Positions 44,455-55,639 of a stretch of 64,000 nt of DNA are shown here, piece by piece. The stretch is from Strongylocentrotus droebachiensis. Lineage: Eukaryota > Echinodermata > Echinoidea > Camarodonta > Strongylocentrotidae. Position numbers and translations under genes: made by a program. Position 1 is the first letter of the stretch; every line of letters starts with the position of its first letter. The notes beneath the pieces were generated by a model. The model saw only the letters and a program-made list of their open reading frames with translations. It did not search any database and was not told the origin of the DNA. The stretch spans positions 186,001 to 250,000 of the forward strand of contig JAVYIG010000035.1 of NCBI GenBank assembly GCA_035222895.1, written 5' to 3'.

Positions 44455-44680
44455 TGTTTTTCATGAGCCTCAAAATGTTATCTTTCGCGTGAATTAGTGT
44501 GCTGGGATGAGAATCTTCTTTGTTTTTACAGTGTTAACTGAAAATGCAAGAAAAAGGGGAAAGATATTGGGACATTTAAAGTCACATTAATGTTATTCAT
44601 GAGCCTCGAAATGTTATCTTTCGCGTGAATTATTGTGCTGGTATGAGAATCTTTGTTTTTACAATGTTAACTGAAATGAC
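44455..44680. repeat. About 120-bp tandem duplication
   Basis: TTATTCATGAGCCTC...ATGTTATCTTTCGCGTGAAT...GAGAATCTT...ACTGAAA occurs twice (about 44455 and 44588) with few changes. Confidence 0.75.
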
Positions 44681-45137
44681 ACGGCCACATTGTCTTGTGG
44701 CACTTCTCTCATGAGTTTGTTGGGGCGAATGAATAACGACTTTCTGTATAACAAAGGCGTTCGTCAAGTGAAATGCTGCTCCCCAAATTGAATGTGTGAA
44801 AATTGCCATTGTATGGTTGATTCATATGAAAAAAATATGTTGGCTATATTCAAATGTAAAATTGTTATATTCACAAACAAACGTGTGTGGAGGTGTCGTG
44901 TTCTTTTATAGTATTATTATTGTTTTATTATTCAGGATCTAATAATATGCATTTTTATTTTTGTTGCAATCATATATGGTTACTTTCTACTTTTCTTTTC
45001 TTCTTTTTTTTTGGCGGGGGGGGGGGGATATTTCTTTGTCATTTTATTTATGTTATCTAAAATTTTGTTTTGTTATCTACCATTTTGTTTTGTTATCTAC
45101 CATTTTTGTTTTGTTATCTACCATCTTGTTTTGTCAG

Positions 45138-45236
45138 GGAATTGCAGCTAAGCCTGGTATGAGGTTGATCCGAGTCGCTCCAGCTCCAGTAGGTCCAACA
45201 CAAAACCAAGCCGGTGTCTCTAGTCACTCAACCTAA
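45138..45236 (+). CDS. Possible last aGPCR exon
   Basis: Preceded by a T-rich tract and TTGTCAG. Phase 0 reading gives GIAAKPGMRLIRVAPAPVGP and then a stop after SSHST. It fits the alternative donor at 44181, or direct splicing from TM7. AATAAA follows at 45499. A further acceptor-like site at about 46291 with a short open tail could be another alternative end. Confidence 0.5.
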   Translation, partial: GIAAKPGMRLIRVAPAPVGPTQNQAGVSSHST

Positions 45237-46796
45237 GGCCTAAGCAGTAACACCACGTCATTATAAGAGGTGCCCTAAATGAGTACCTCGAATACGTGAT
45301 TGAGCATATGAAGGTTGCGGGTACGAGCTCCTACAAAGCAACGATGTCCTCTTTAAAGACATTGATCTACATTTGTCACGCAACACCCGGATGTACTATA
45401 TAAGTGGGTAGGCCTACCTAGAAGGATTTTTTAAATTAAATTCACTGTGCGGTGATGATGGTTACTGGTGACAATATTTCCAAAGTCTTTAGAAAGCGAA
45501 TAAAGACATTGTATCATAAAGTACAAAATATTTGTTGCAATTAGTGTTATGCAGTAGTTGTTTCTACGGTTATCCTTTCATGAGTTTGATTGGAGGTTTA
45601 ATTATTAAGCGTTTTTATTCAGTATGAGTTCTTTGATTAACTTTTTCTTTTGAAGTTGTTGTTTAATTTAATTTACGAGAGCTTAATGTAATAATTACAG
45701 TATGTTTTGTAATCATTTATTTGCCTACTTCTCTGTAACATTTCTGAGCCAAAACTATAATTTTGATCTTATCATTGTTATGTCTCTTTTTTTTCTTCTC
45801 CCTTCTATAAACATCTTCTGGATATTTTAAACGGAGCTTCTTTATATATTGTTTGTATAATATAATATAAATTGTTCTTTAATGTATTCGCTCTCTCAGT
45901 TTCTTTAATTACTCGCCTGGAGCCCACTAAGCCTATGTTTATATTCACTTCCTTTACCATGTTTTTTTAACTTCTATATACCGGTCAACCTGTATTATTT
46001 TAGACATTCTTGTCATTGCGCAACTACATGGTCTCATATTTTGTTCTTTTCTCAGTTTCATACTTCATCTTTTCAGTTTACCTACTTGGCATTTTATGCA
46101 ATAGTTTTTAAGTCAGAATTAATTCCTCATGTTTATGTTCAGTATCGTGTCATGACCTAGTGTCATAAAAAATAAAAAACAAAAACAAAAATTAAATAAA
46201 AAAATTGATTTCCTCCTTGTGCCTTGTCTTTGTTAGCTGGTTTTTATGAAATGCAATACATTCTATTTACCTTCATGCTATATTTTGCAGGTCTTCTGGG
46301 TGCACCTGTTGGTCGGGAAGAGGGACCATTAGGTTACAGGGATTAAGTTTGCTTTCCTCTTCCCCGGCAGCCAACTGATCTGCACTCAATGGACCTCCAG
46401 GAAGATTGTGCATTTATAATTGACATTCTCTTAATGTTTGTTTACTCATATTCACATCGTTATAATTCTTGTGAATTGCCGAATAAATAATAATAACAAT
46501 GATAAAATATGGAATCTTATTACCATGACAATAAAAAATTTGGTATATAGTTTTATAGTTAGCTATGTAAAGCGATATTGATATGAGAGTCGATGGTGTT
46601 GTGTTGTTAATGTTGTTGAGGTTAAATCGGATTATTTATAACTTTTGGCTGTTTAAAATGGTGTACTATAGGGGGAACCGAACAAAATAACAATCGCGTT
46701 ATGCACAAATATTGAAAAATCCTTGTTAATGAAGATCCTGTTTTCCCCTTGTGCATGTTGTGCCTACGTGTATAAAAGGTTGCTAATTATATCATG
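45237..46796. other. 3' UTR or intergenic AT-rich sequence
   Basis: Candidate 3' UTR with AATAAA at 45499 and about 46483. No ORF that I can support. Confidence 0.55.
45499..45504 (+). promoter_or_regulatory. Candidate polyadenylation signal
   Basis: AATAAA about 260 bp after the last candidate stop of the plus-strand receptor. A second AATAAA lies at about 46483, after the possible alternative end. Confidence 0.4.
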
Positions 46797-47079
46797 GGTT
46801 TTCCGGCCAATTTCGCAAATTTACCTATCTAATTTATTGTCCTATTTCGTGTTGTTAGGTAGGGCAAGTCAACATTTGTCCAACCTAGCAACGACTTATG
46901 TATGCAGTTTGAATTATGGCTCTTGAAACACATTTGTTTGTAACAGGTGAATGAAATAATTCGTAATGAGGCAACTAACCAAGACTTATGCATTCAATTT
47001 GATCACATTACAAAAATGGCATATTAAATGAACGTTTTATCAAATGGACTGAAAAAGCATCCAAAATAGCCGGAAAACC
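46797..47079. mobile_element. MITE with GGTTTTCCGGC inverted ends
   Basis: GGTTTTCCGGCC at the left and CCGGAAAACC at the right, 283 bp apart; no ORF. The end motif resembles that of the larger element at 22839-27152. TSD unclear. Confidence 0.5.
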
Positions 47080-47290
47080 TGTAATAAAAATAACAGCTTT
47101 TTCTAAGAAAGTATGAAATTAAAGTTCTATTTCCCAAAGCACCATATTTTGCTTAACATGTTGGTGTATATAAAAAGTATGTGAAGTAAAATTGTAGTCT
47201 AATAGTTTTGTTAGGAAGAAGTAAAGAAGTAAAAAGGTTCGTTTCTTTGAATGCTGTGTGGTTGATGCTTATTTTTAGATTGGTGTTAAA

Positions 47291-47680
47291 GGTAAAGACC
47301 AGTAATGGTCATGCGAGTGCATCGTGAAAAAAACGTCGATCAGAAAAGGTTGATCATCTAGCATATAAGTATTGGTGTGTACTGCAAGGTTCTGTAATCA
47401 TCAAAATGATAAGAAATTTGGCCCAGTTTTCGTAAAGTTACAAGCACTGTACACAGAAAGATGTAGATGGGACTATACGCACACGTGCGCGACACGTGCG
47501 TTTATCTCTCACAGACCATGTAGATAAACTAATTTACCAAATATAACAATTAGTAGGCGGTTTCCCGGCAAAATTGTTATCATCATGTATTAGTCAAAAC
47601 ATACTCTTTCACATGATTGGTAATAAGAGCTTCCATTTCATTTTTTGAAATTGGGGCGTTTCCAATACTGGTCTTTATCT
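47291..47680. mobile_element. TTAA-MITE family 1, full copy
   Basis: Starts TTAAAGGTAAAGACCAGTA and ends TACTGGTCTTTATCTTTAA: inverted ends with TTAA on both sides (the TTAA at 47287-47290 and about 47680-47683). Relatives are at 3240-3455 and 61128-61402. Piggy-Bac-like target choice; no transposase. Confidence 0.72.
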
Positions 47681-47683
47681 TTA

Positions 47684-50119
47684 ATGATTGAAATTGTTAT
47701 TTTTACGATGAAAATGGGTAACTAAGCATGTCGTACGTAATGAAGCTAACAATAGAATTGAAATGAGGAAATTTTATTATCGAATTTTCATTAATAATTA
47801 CTGTACAGGTATATCATTACATTACAATAAACGCTTTTTTTTTATTTCTTAATGTATATGCAACAAAAATGTCATAGTAGTTTATGTATAGACAATGGTT
47901 ATTAGAAATTATGCAGTCCCGTATTCAGGATCTGTTCATGTCGGAAAAGTCTAAAATAATTAGTTTGCAAATGTGTTTTTTCGAAGTAATCAGAGGATAG
48001 AAGTTGCGTAAAAATATACGAAAATATGCACAATTTCTTTTCGATTGCTATTTTAAGGACTATCTAGACAAATTTGGGAGAATTAATAATTATCACCTAG
48101 GATAGCAGAGACAGGTAGGCTGAAAGAAAGGCATGGAAATGGACCAAGAGTTGACAAAATGGCTCCTGAACGGGCATGCATGAGTGATTTTTTGAGGAAA
48201 ACAAAGAGTTTTTTTGGATGCTATGACGCTAGTACGTTTTTTCTGCTTTCACACTAAAGAACTCATTATAGAGGTTGGATAAGCAAATCAGTTTCATGAT
48301 TCATATTTTATGTCATATATGGTGTTCTCAATGTCCAGCAATAAACTTACACTTAGTACTATCCCATTCACATGAATTGTTTCATAACTAATTTCTGTAT
48401 TTGCTATTAAAACTCTAGTTTAGACACGGAGAGAGGGATGTGGGAGAGAGAGAGTATGAGGGTGGAAAGAGGGGTGCTGGAATGAGATGGGGAGTGAGAA
48501 GAAAGTGTGACCTGTGAATAAAGTTGTTGAAACGAACGAGGTGTAGTTTAAGGACTTTCGGAAGTTGTGTTGATGCGCACCTTAGCTTGTAGGGCAAGCT
48601 TATTACGTATTTACTTTAATATTCCATATCGATCCTGAACTAATCTCAATAGACTGTTGCTCTTAAAATGTATTATATCATGTATCCAAAATGAATTGGT
48701 TTTGGGTTGGCTGAGAGCTCGTCACGCGACCAGAAATATTTCAACTATTTAAAGGTTGCTCTGAAAAAGTACTATTTGGGAGAGAAGTACTATTTGGGAG
48801 TTGATTTTTTTTACGAATCTTAATTTGGTAATTTTTTTATATTTTTGAATTCTTTTTTAATAGAATTTTTTTTTTTTTTTAAATGTAAATACATACTTTT
48901 TAATTTGGGGGGTCTTTTTTAAAACAAATATACCATGCCCTTTTTTCGAGGAACTGGTTGAAACTATGGGCCTCGGCGACTCCGATAGTACCATTTGCGC
49001 ATAGTTTTAAACAGAACCTCTCAAGACAGTGATGAAGGCAGTTGAAAATTAAACGATAGTACGGGATTTCAAATGCCTCCAGCGGGCAACTCCAAATATA
49101 TGTCACAGCGCTCACGCCGTGCAATCTAGCTGAGCCGCAGTCAAATAAAACTGTGCTGCACTACTGCTGTACCTGTATAGCGCCAGCTTTCATTTATCAA
49201 CATTTGTCAAGCCGCTGGTTGCACAAAGCACAACATCAACCACTCATTGCGAGCAACAAGTTTTACTTTGCTGGATCATGCAGGCGGCATGCAGGGCAAG
49301 TTTAGAGGGCATAATGTCCATTTGAGGCCATCGTTCCGAAACACCAATCAAAAAACTATGTTCGTACGCCTACAATTGAGCAAAAAAGGCGTGTAAATTT
49401 GAAAATCTTTCTAAAATTCATATTCGACTTCACAGATAGTCAGCTTCAGTGTGTTATAAAGGTATAACCCTTCCCTTGCAATAAATCACACATTTACACA
49501 GCCACAGCAACATCGAGACAGGATCTTTAGACCTACGGGCATTGACATAAACCAGCAAAATCTTCACCCAGAACAGTTTCATTTCAAAGGCTGTGTTGTG
49601 AATTGTTACAACAAGTAGACCAAATTAAACATTGAAGGATTATGCATAATTATGTCCGAAAACCTGTCGAAAACCTCAAGTCAGGAGCAAATTAGGTGAG
49701 TTATTCCGCCTGATTATAAATTGTTGATGTTGGATATCAAACAAATATATCCTGCCTTCTTTTCGAGGTACTGGTAAAACCTATGTGCCTCGGTGACTCC
49801 CATAGTTTCAACCAGAACCTCGGAAAACAGTGTTTGCGTGCTAATTTCCGGGTGTAATTCTCCTGTACATAGTTATAGCTAGTGTATATGAGCGGGTGCG
49901 CACGACGCTAGAGCGTACGAAAAGGGCACCTTTTTAAAAATAAATGTAACCACATTTAATGAATAAGTCTTTATTAAGTGCCTCAATAACACCTAAATGT
50001 ATTTCAATAGTCAGAATCCAAATTGCATTCATTAGTTGAAGCTAGTTATTCGTGAACATTTTTGCTTGTGATTATGATTCTTACATGCAGAGCTTTAAAA
50101 GTAAATCACAAAAAAATAA
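47684..50119. other. Intergenic AT-rich sequence
   Basis: No gene supported. It contains a pair of diverged direct repeats (48918-49030 and 49739-49830, sharing TTTTCGAGG-ACTGGT and GCCTCGG-GACTCC), and T-runs near 48870. Confidence 0.55.
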
Positions 50120-51940
50120 CCTTTATTTCAAATGGATGTCATTGTAAATCATAAGGACTGTGCATGCTATTGACTGATTCCCTACCATAGATTAACGCGT
50201 AACAAAGGATTTCAGGATTGATTCAACTTCCCTAGTATTTCCTTAAAATTGATAAAAAATGGGACATACATGAAATTAAAAAACTAAGGTTCCAAAAGTG
50301 GAAAAGACCCCGCATAAATCACAGGGACTATGCATTCTTTTACCCCCCAAAAGGAGGGGGGAGGGCAGGCCAGGTGTTTTGCTTTTTTACATTTGAAAAC
50401 GTACGTTTGCTGTTATTTATGACAGGATGTATACTTGGGCCTGTACGTGCTACGTGCTCGATTCTTGTGCACCACTAAATGATCTCGTGCTACTAGAGTA
50501 GAGACTCATGTCTCGTCGCTAATTAGAGCTCTGTTGCCATAGTAACCGTATGTGGCCATTGAGAGATGTTACCTTAATAGTCAGCTGTGTAGATGAAGCA
50601 TTCAGCTAATGCACTTACGTATCCAGCCCGGCTATGATTAGGGTTAGGGTTAATTTGATTTAGGCTAACTCACATACCCTAACCCTTACCTTTGCCCTAA
50701 CTTTAATCCCATTCCTAATCCTAACCCTAAATAACCCAAAACCGTAACCGTACAAGCATTCATAGCAGGTGCACCAAGATGTAGATGTGATATCTGGAAG
50801 AGACCTCGCTGATGCGATCACAAATAAGGAGGTGAAGGATAGAGAAGTCCTTCCTAACGGTACACCCTTGGTGGGTTCAGTGGTCGGTGAGTCTGTTGGC
50901 GTGCATTCAGGAAATGCCAATAGCGTAGATCCATCTGGTGGGTTCGTGAGCATATGGTCGGCGTGTTACCGATGCCACAGTGAGAGCAAGCGGATAGACC
51001 TCGATAAGTAGACTAAAAAAAGTATCCGTTGAAGCTTACTTCGAACAGAGAATCTACTGAACCTCCTGAACCTCATGAACCCAACACAATAAAGAGCACC
51101 GATAAATCATATGAAGATAGAAATTACAGTCAATAACGCATACTTCGCTTTGCTCAAACTGATTTGACTTCGCTTTAATTAGAGTTTCGTCTACGACTAT
51201 TCTTGAATAATTAACCATGACTTTGAATTAACTTGATGAAACAAGAAATTGCAGACCAGGTAGCAGAAGTCCACACAATCTCGAAATACGCAAAACCACA
51301 ATGAAAGATATAATGATCAAATGTTGCAAAATTATTATAATGATGTTGATCATGGTGATGATAATCACAGTAATACAAATAATGTTAATGGAAGAAGTAG
51401 TAGTAAACATAGTAACAACAAAGAAAAAGAGGATAATGATAATAAAATTAATCATGACAAATGTTACAATAATAAGTACGTCAACAGCAATGGTAGAACA
51501 AGTAATCTTATTTATGCTATTGATTCATATCGGGCAAAATACCCAAATTTTACTTCACATTATAGGAAGGCTAGTATTCAAACGCAACAAACAAATTCGT
51601 ATAAAAGCCATACAAGGCTATGGTCATGACCATTCAAAAGGGCCTTACATCAACAAAACCGTACAATTATTTTAATTAATAGATACATCACATGCGTATT
51701 CTACAGACTGGACTGCATCGATAAAGACTATTCCAACGTCAACCAATATAGCTTCGCCTAGATTTAACCACCAAGAGGAACTGGGTGGAGAAGTTTATAA
51801 GATTAGCTAGGCATTCAAGATCTCCGTACATCAAACAACCCATGGACTCTTTTTCATTACTGGATACATCACCTGTGAATTATACAGACACGACTGCATT
51901 GATAGAGATGAAATCAAAATAGCATTATAATGAATGAGGC
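50120..51940 (-). pseudogene. Decayed duplicate of aGPCR ectodomain exons B and C
   Basis: Diverged direct copy of about 19560-21400. Exon C homology spans about 50573-51060. It has a frame break relative to exon C near 50940 and an in-frame stop, and it is split by a 149-bp insertion. The last about 55 nt of exon B are present at about 51848-51905, ending in unrelated sequence. The small pseudo-exon copy is at about 51688-51800. It looks like a dead third aGPCR copy. Confidence 0.72.
50605..50753. mobile_element. Telomere-like short insertion with 9-bp TSD
   Basis: 149 bp flanked by AAGCATTCA on both sides (50596-50604, 50754-50762), absent from the paralogous exon at about 20030. Inside are TTAGGGTTAGGG and then about ten degenerate CCCTAA units in the opposite orientation. 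Confidence 0.65.
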
Positions 51941-52554
51941 TGCAAGAAATGCAACGAGGTTTTAATGCTTTTACTTGAAAGATTTTAGGAATATTGATAT
52001 ATTGCGTTATCTGAGGCCGTTATGAATACCTGAAGATTGTTTTGCTTCCTCTGACAAAAATCAGATTTTGTAGAGATATATTTTATTGTTCAATGCAGTT
52101 ATCATTCATATATTTCGTTATCTGAGACTATTTGAATTGAATTGAATTGCATTTCTTTATTGTCATGCACAAAATAAAATGAAGGCATAAAAATCGTCTT
52201 ACGGCTCACATTTGTATAAAATATAACAATACCTTAACATATCATAGACAATAACTACATATAACATAAATAACATAACAATGTAATATAATTTAACCTC
52301 TCTGTTGAGAACCAGGGGGAATTGTTTGATTATTTGTACTCCCCTAGCTCCCAACAGACAATACTAACTTAAATAAATTGCAGAAAATGTACATGACAAC
52401 AATCAATGTCATATAACATATAAATAGAAAAGTCACAGCAAAGATCTAAAATCAATTATTCATCAATTGTTAACAAATCCAGATAAAAACTGTTTATTTT
52501 GGGTAGCAGACAAAAACTAAATGTACATCATACTGAATGGCAAAGAGGAAAGAC

Positions 52555-52592
52555 AAGAGACAAAACGGGAGAGAGAAAGGGAGAAAGGGAAA

Positions 52593-52631
<39 letters not shown>

Positions 52632-53064
52632 AGAGAGGAACAGTTCAGTGTGAGATGATGCATATACAATTTCATTCAAAACATTGCTTTATAATAGATA
52701 TTATTTATATTGCACCTGTGCTTAGTACTGTTACATATCTGACACACTGCTATGCATGCCAAGAAGTACAAATACAACTGTATGCTAGTACATGTACATA
52801 TAAATGGTAGATACACTGTACAGTAAGATGAAAGAAGAAAATTGATGTCAGATAGAAGAGGCTAGAAGAGAGACAAGAAAGAAAGAAGAAGAAAGAAGAA
52901 AGAAAGAAAGTGGAGAAAAGGAAAGAGGAAAAGGAGGAAAAGTGCAGTGTGAGATATTCACTTACAAACTACCAACCACCCAGCCATAACAGCAGGGAGG
53001 ACCCCCTCCCCCTTGACCTTATACAAGCCGACCCATCTTCACCCCCTGTACTTCCAGGATATGA

Positions 53065-53097
<33 letters not shown>

Positions 53098-53112
53098 AAG
53101 AGAGAGACAGAA

Positions 53113-53153
<41 letters not shown>

Positions 53154-53215
53154 TATATGTAGGATAGAGAGAGAGAGCAGAAGAAGAAAGAGGAGAGAGA
53201 GAGAGAGAGAGAGAG
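52555..53215. repeat. GA-rich microsatellites
   Basis: (GA)n tracts at 52598-52628, 53062-53148 and 53168-53218. Arg/Glu or Ser/Leu frames here are artefacts. Confidence 0.9.
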
Positions 53216-53261
53216 ATAGAATGAGTGGGTAGGGGATCGTACTCGGGGTGGACAGGGTCAT

Positions 53262-53575
53262 TCATCTACAGAAATTGTTGTTAAACACTTTCATTGTACT
53301 TGGGAGAAAGGACCTGCCGAACCTATCAGTTCTTATTCTAGGTAACCTAATTCTTCCTGATCTATTAAAAACCACTTCATTATGTAGAGGGTGATTAGAA
53401 TCCTTCACAATCACTTGCAGCTTAGCCAATAATGCTCTTTCTGCAACATCTTCCAGCCCTTTCACAGAGACCCCAATTACTCTGCTGGCATGTTTCACTA
53501 TCCTATTCAACTTTGCTCTGTTTTTCCCTAAGGCTGTTATGCTTCATTCCCAATTCCAATTTGTTCGGGTAATAT
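53262..53575 (-). pseudogene. LINE reverse transcriptase C-terminal fragment
   Basis: The frame includes AKLNRIVKHASRVIGVSVKG, then HPLHNEVVFNRSGRIRLPRI and RTDRFGRSFLP, the pattern of the C-terminal tail of LINE RTs (conserved S-G-R-R/I...P-R...T-x-R-x-x-x-S-F-x-P). It lacks the catalytic RT core. Confidence 0.75.
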
Positions 53576-53819
53576 CTGTGGAAAGAACAACCTTTGCGTT
53601 AATTAGTTGCTGCTAGAGTTTAAAACACCCTTTGGAGAAATTGCACGTTTCTCTCACATTGACCAACCAACCATCTTGCAAAGTGCCCTTTTCCTAATGC
53701 CTTTAGGCAAATGTTGATGCCGAACTTGAATGTCGTAGAGATCCTGGTGAAGATCTGCGGTTAATGTTTTTTTGTGTTGCTTTTTAGAGCTCCACGTTCC
53801 TGTTATGCTATCCTTGAAG

Positions 53820-53927
53820 AACAACTACTCTTCCTTCTTCTCCTTCTGTTCTCATTTTCGTTATTCCGTAATTTCCGTCTATCAGGTGGCCCATTTGTTC
53901 ATTCCAATCTGCCCCTTCTCCCCCCAC

Positions 53928-53959
<32 letters not shown>

Positions 53960-54480
53960 TCTCTATCTCACACTCTTTCTCTCACTCTCTCTCTCTCATT
54001 TTGTCTCTCTCTTTCTCTCTCCACACCCCATGTAATATCTTTCCTAAAAATGAGATTATGTTTCCTATGACGGCTAGGAAAAATAATTCCTACCTGGCAT
54101 CCTTGTAAATTGTAAAGCGGAAACCTCATTCATATTCAATTTATTAATGAACTGGTAATGAAAAAAATATAATGTATATCGAAACGCCACGACCGATTAC
54201 AAATTCATTATTTATAAGTCATACTCCGTTAACACACTAAATTATAGTGAAACGTGATACACAAACATACATAAAATTACTGTGGTGCATTACAAAAAAA
54301 GAAGAAGAAGAAGAAGAAGAAAAATCGAAAATAAATTGAAATGAATTGAAGTTTAGATATACGGGAAAAAGAATGGTATTATTAGCATGTTGCGTGCCTT
54401 TTTTTATATGCAGCCGTGTGCGTGGACAGGGGCGTTTGTTAGCGTTGAAGATTTTACTTACTTGGAAAGATTTTCCTCGG
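53820..54480. repeat. Direct segmental duplication, copy 1
   Basis: Homologous to 59722-60680 in the same orientation: shared TTCTCATTTTC, TCTATCAGGTGG, ACGACCGATTA-AAATTCATT, GAAGATTTTACTTACT and others. Each copy carries its own CT/CA microsatellite. No coding role seen. Confidence 0.8.
53930..54022. repeat. CT/CA microsatellite
   Basis: Compound (CT)n(CA)n(CT)n. Confidence 0.9.
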
Positions 54481-54654
54481 ATACCTCTTTTCTGAAAATG
54501 ACACTATCGAAAAGAATCGAAGAGTAACCTGCCAAAGGGGCAGCTGTTTAAACTGCTAAAAAACCTTGAAACAACAATGCTCATAATGCAAATGTATTCT
54601 ATCTTGTTTCTTTTGAAAATCAAAGTACATTTAATTGGACCTTTAAACTATTAT

Positions 54655-54687
54655 TACCACTACAACTTCTACTACTACTACTATTAG

Positions 54688-54728
<41 letters not shown>

Positions 54729-54790
54729 CTACTTCAACTACTACTAATACTACTGCCAATAGTTCTAATACAACTACTGCTGCTGCTACT
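54655..54790. repeat. (ACT)n microsatellite
   Basis: Trinucleotide repeat ACTACTACT, partly degenerate. Confidence 0.9.
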
Positions 54791-54959
54791 AGTACTGTTA
54801 GCATCACTTCTGATCATACTACCACTACAATATGTGCCACCACAACTACCATCGCCAATGCAATCCCTATATATGGAATGCCATAAAAGTGATTTCATAA
54901 AAATAGTGATAAACTAACTTCGGGAAAGGCAATAACGTTTAGTTCACTATAAAGCTAGC

Positions 54960-54995
54960 GATAGAGAGAGAAGGGTGAGTCAGACAGAGAGAGAG

Positions 54996-55035
<40 letters not shown>

Positions 55036-55270
55036 TCATTGAGAGCGAGGGAGAAAAAATGAAATAAAAACAAAGTTATAAAAAAAAGTCGGTAGAAGAC
55101 CTAAAAAAGGATATAGAGAAAGAGAGCACAAAAAAGAGAGAGTATGTGTGTGTGTATTCGTGTGCGTGTGCGTGTGTGCGTGTGTGTGTGTGTGTAAGGA
55201 CGAGTGTGTGTGTGTGTCTTTGCAGGCGTGCGCGTGTGTGAGTATGAGAGAGCGAGGGGAGGAGAGTGAA
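54960..55270. repeat. GA and GT microsatellites
   Basis: (GA)n at about 54990-55032 and (GT)n with interruptions at about 55142-55240. Confidence 0.9.
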
Positions 55271-55458
55271 GTGAAGTGTGGAAGAGAGACAATGAAAAGA
55301 CTTTACATTGAAGTGACACGCAGAAAGAGAGGCCGATAGAAAGATCGAGGGGAAGAATAAAAGAAAACAAGAGTATGAAATGCCCATTTAATAAAGTTTG
55401 ATTTGAATGAGAAGCAAGAACACATAGTAATATGATTGATAACAAAGTAAACCTATAG

Positions 55459-55636
55459 GCCCGAATTCACAAAGGAGGTTTGTCGACAAACCGAGGTTTA
55501 TGTACGTCATATGACGCGTTTTGACGCGTTTTTTACAAACCTGGTTTGTAAAATACAAAAGGAGGTTTGTCGAAACAAAAGAAGGTTTGTCGACAAACCG
55601 AGGTTCGTCGACAAACCTCCTTTGTGAATTCGGGCC
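55459..55636. mobile_element. Palindromic MITE with GGCCCGAATTCACAAAGGAG ends
   Basis: 178 bp. The ends GGCCCGAATTCACAAAGGAGGTTTGTCGAC are nearly perfect inverted repeats, and internal GGTTTGTCGACAAACC palindromes make it a nested hairpin. No ORF and no clear TSD. Confidence 0.72.
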
Positions 55637-55639
55637 AAA

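Larger units (their letters stand above)
27984..45236 (+). other. Adhesion GPCR 3' half: TM3 to TM7 and tail, no 5' exons in window
   Basis: Eight plus-strand exons with consistent phases: 27984-28137, 28908-28974, 29171-29237, 42199-42287, 42889-43018, 43646-43687, 44115-44180 (or to the stop at 44204) and 45138-45236. Four of them are paralogous to the minus-strand receptor exons K to N. In about 377 shared coding bases I count 18 differences, of which about 14 are synonymous, so the copy looks selectively constrained. Yet TM1, TM2, GPS and ectodomain exons are not found upstream on this strand. Either it uses unseen exons, or it makes a truncated product, or the assembly is rearranged, or constraint ended recently. 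A 13-kb intron (29238-42198) hosts the BEL retrotransposon. Confidence 0.8.
52135..53575 (-). mobile_element. 5'-truncated LINE fragment (RT C-terminus and 3' UTR)
   Basis: Minus strand. The coding end is at 53262-53510, the 3' tail is a GAATT-type short repeat at about 52140-52150, and GA microsatellites have expanded in the 3' UTR. Structure and tail resemble CR1/L2-type LINEs. Confidence 0.65.

Noticed and set aside
50637..50735. Telomere or fusion point
   Set aside because: Only about a dozen degenerate units in two orientations, bounded by a 9-bp duplication inside an old exon copy.
52499..53265. Arg/Glu- and Ser/Leu-rich ORFs
   Set aside because: Translations of (GA)n microsatellites.
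55076..55445. His/Thr-rich ORFs
   Set aside because: Translations of (GT)n and (GA)n microsatellites. The same applies to 53772-54070 and 59858-60313.
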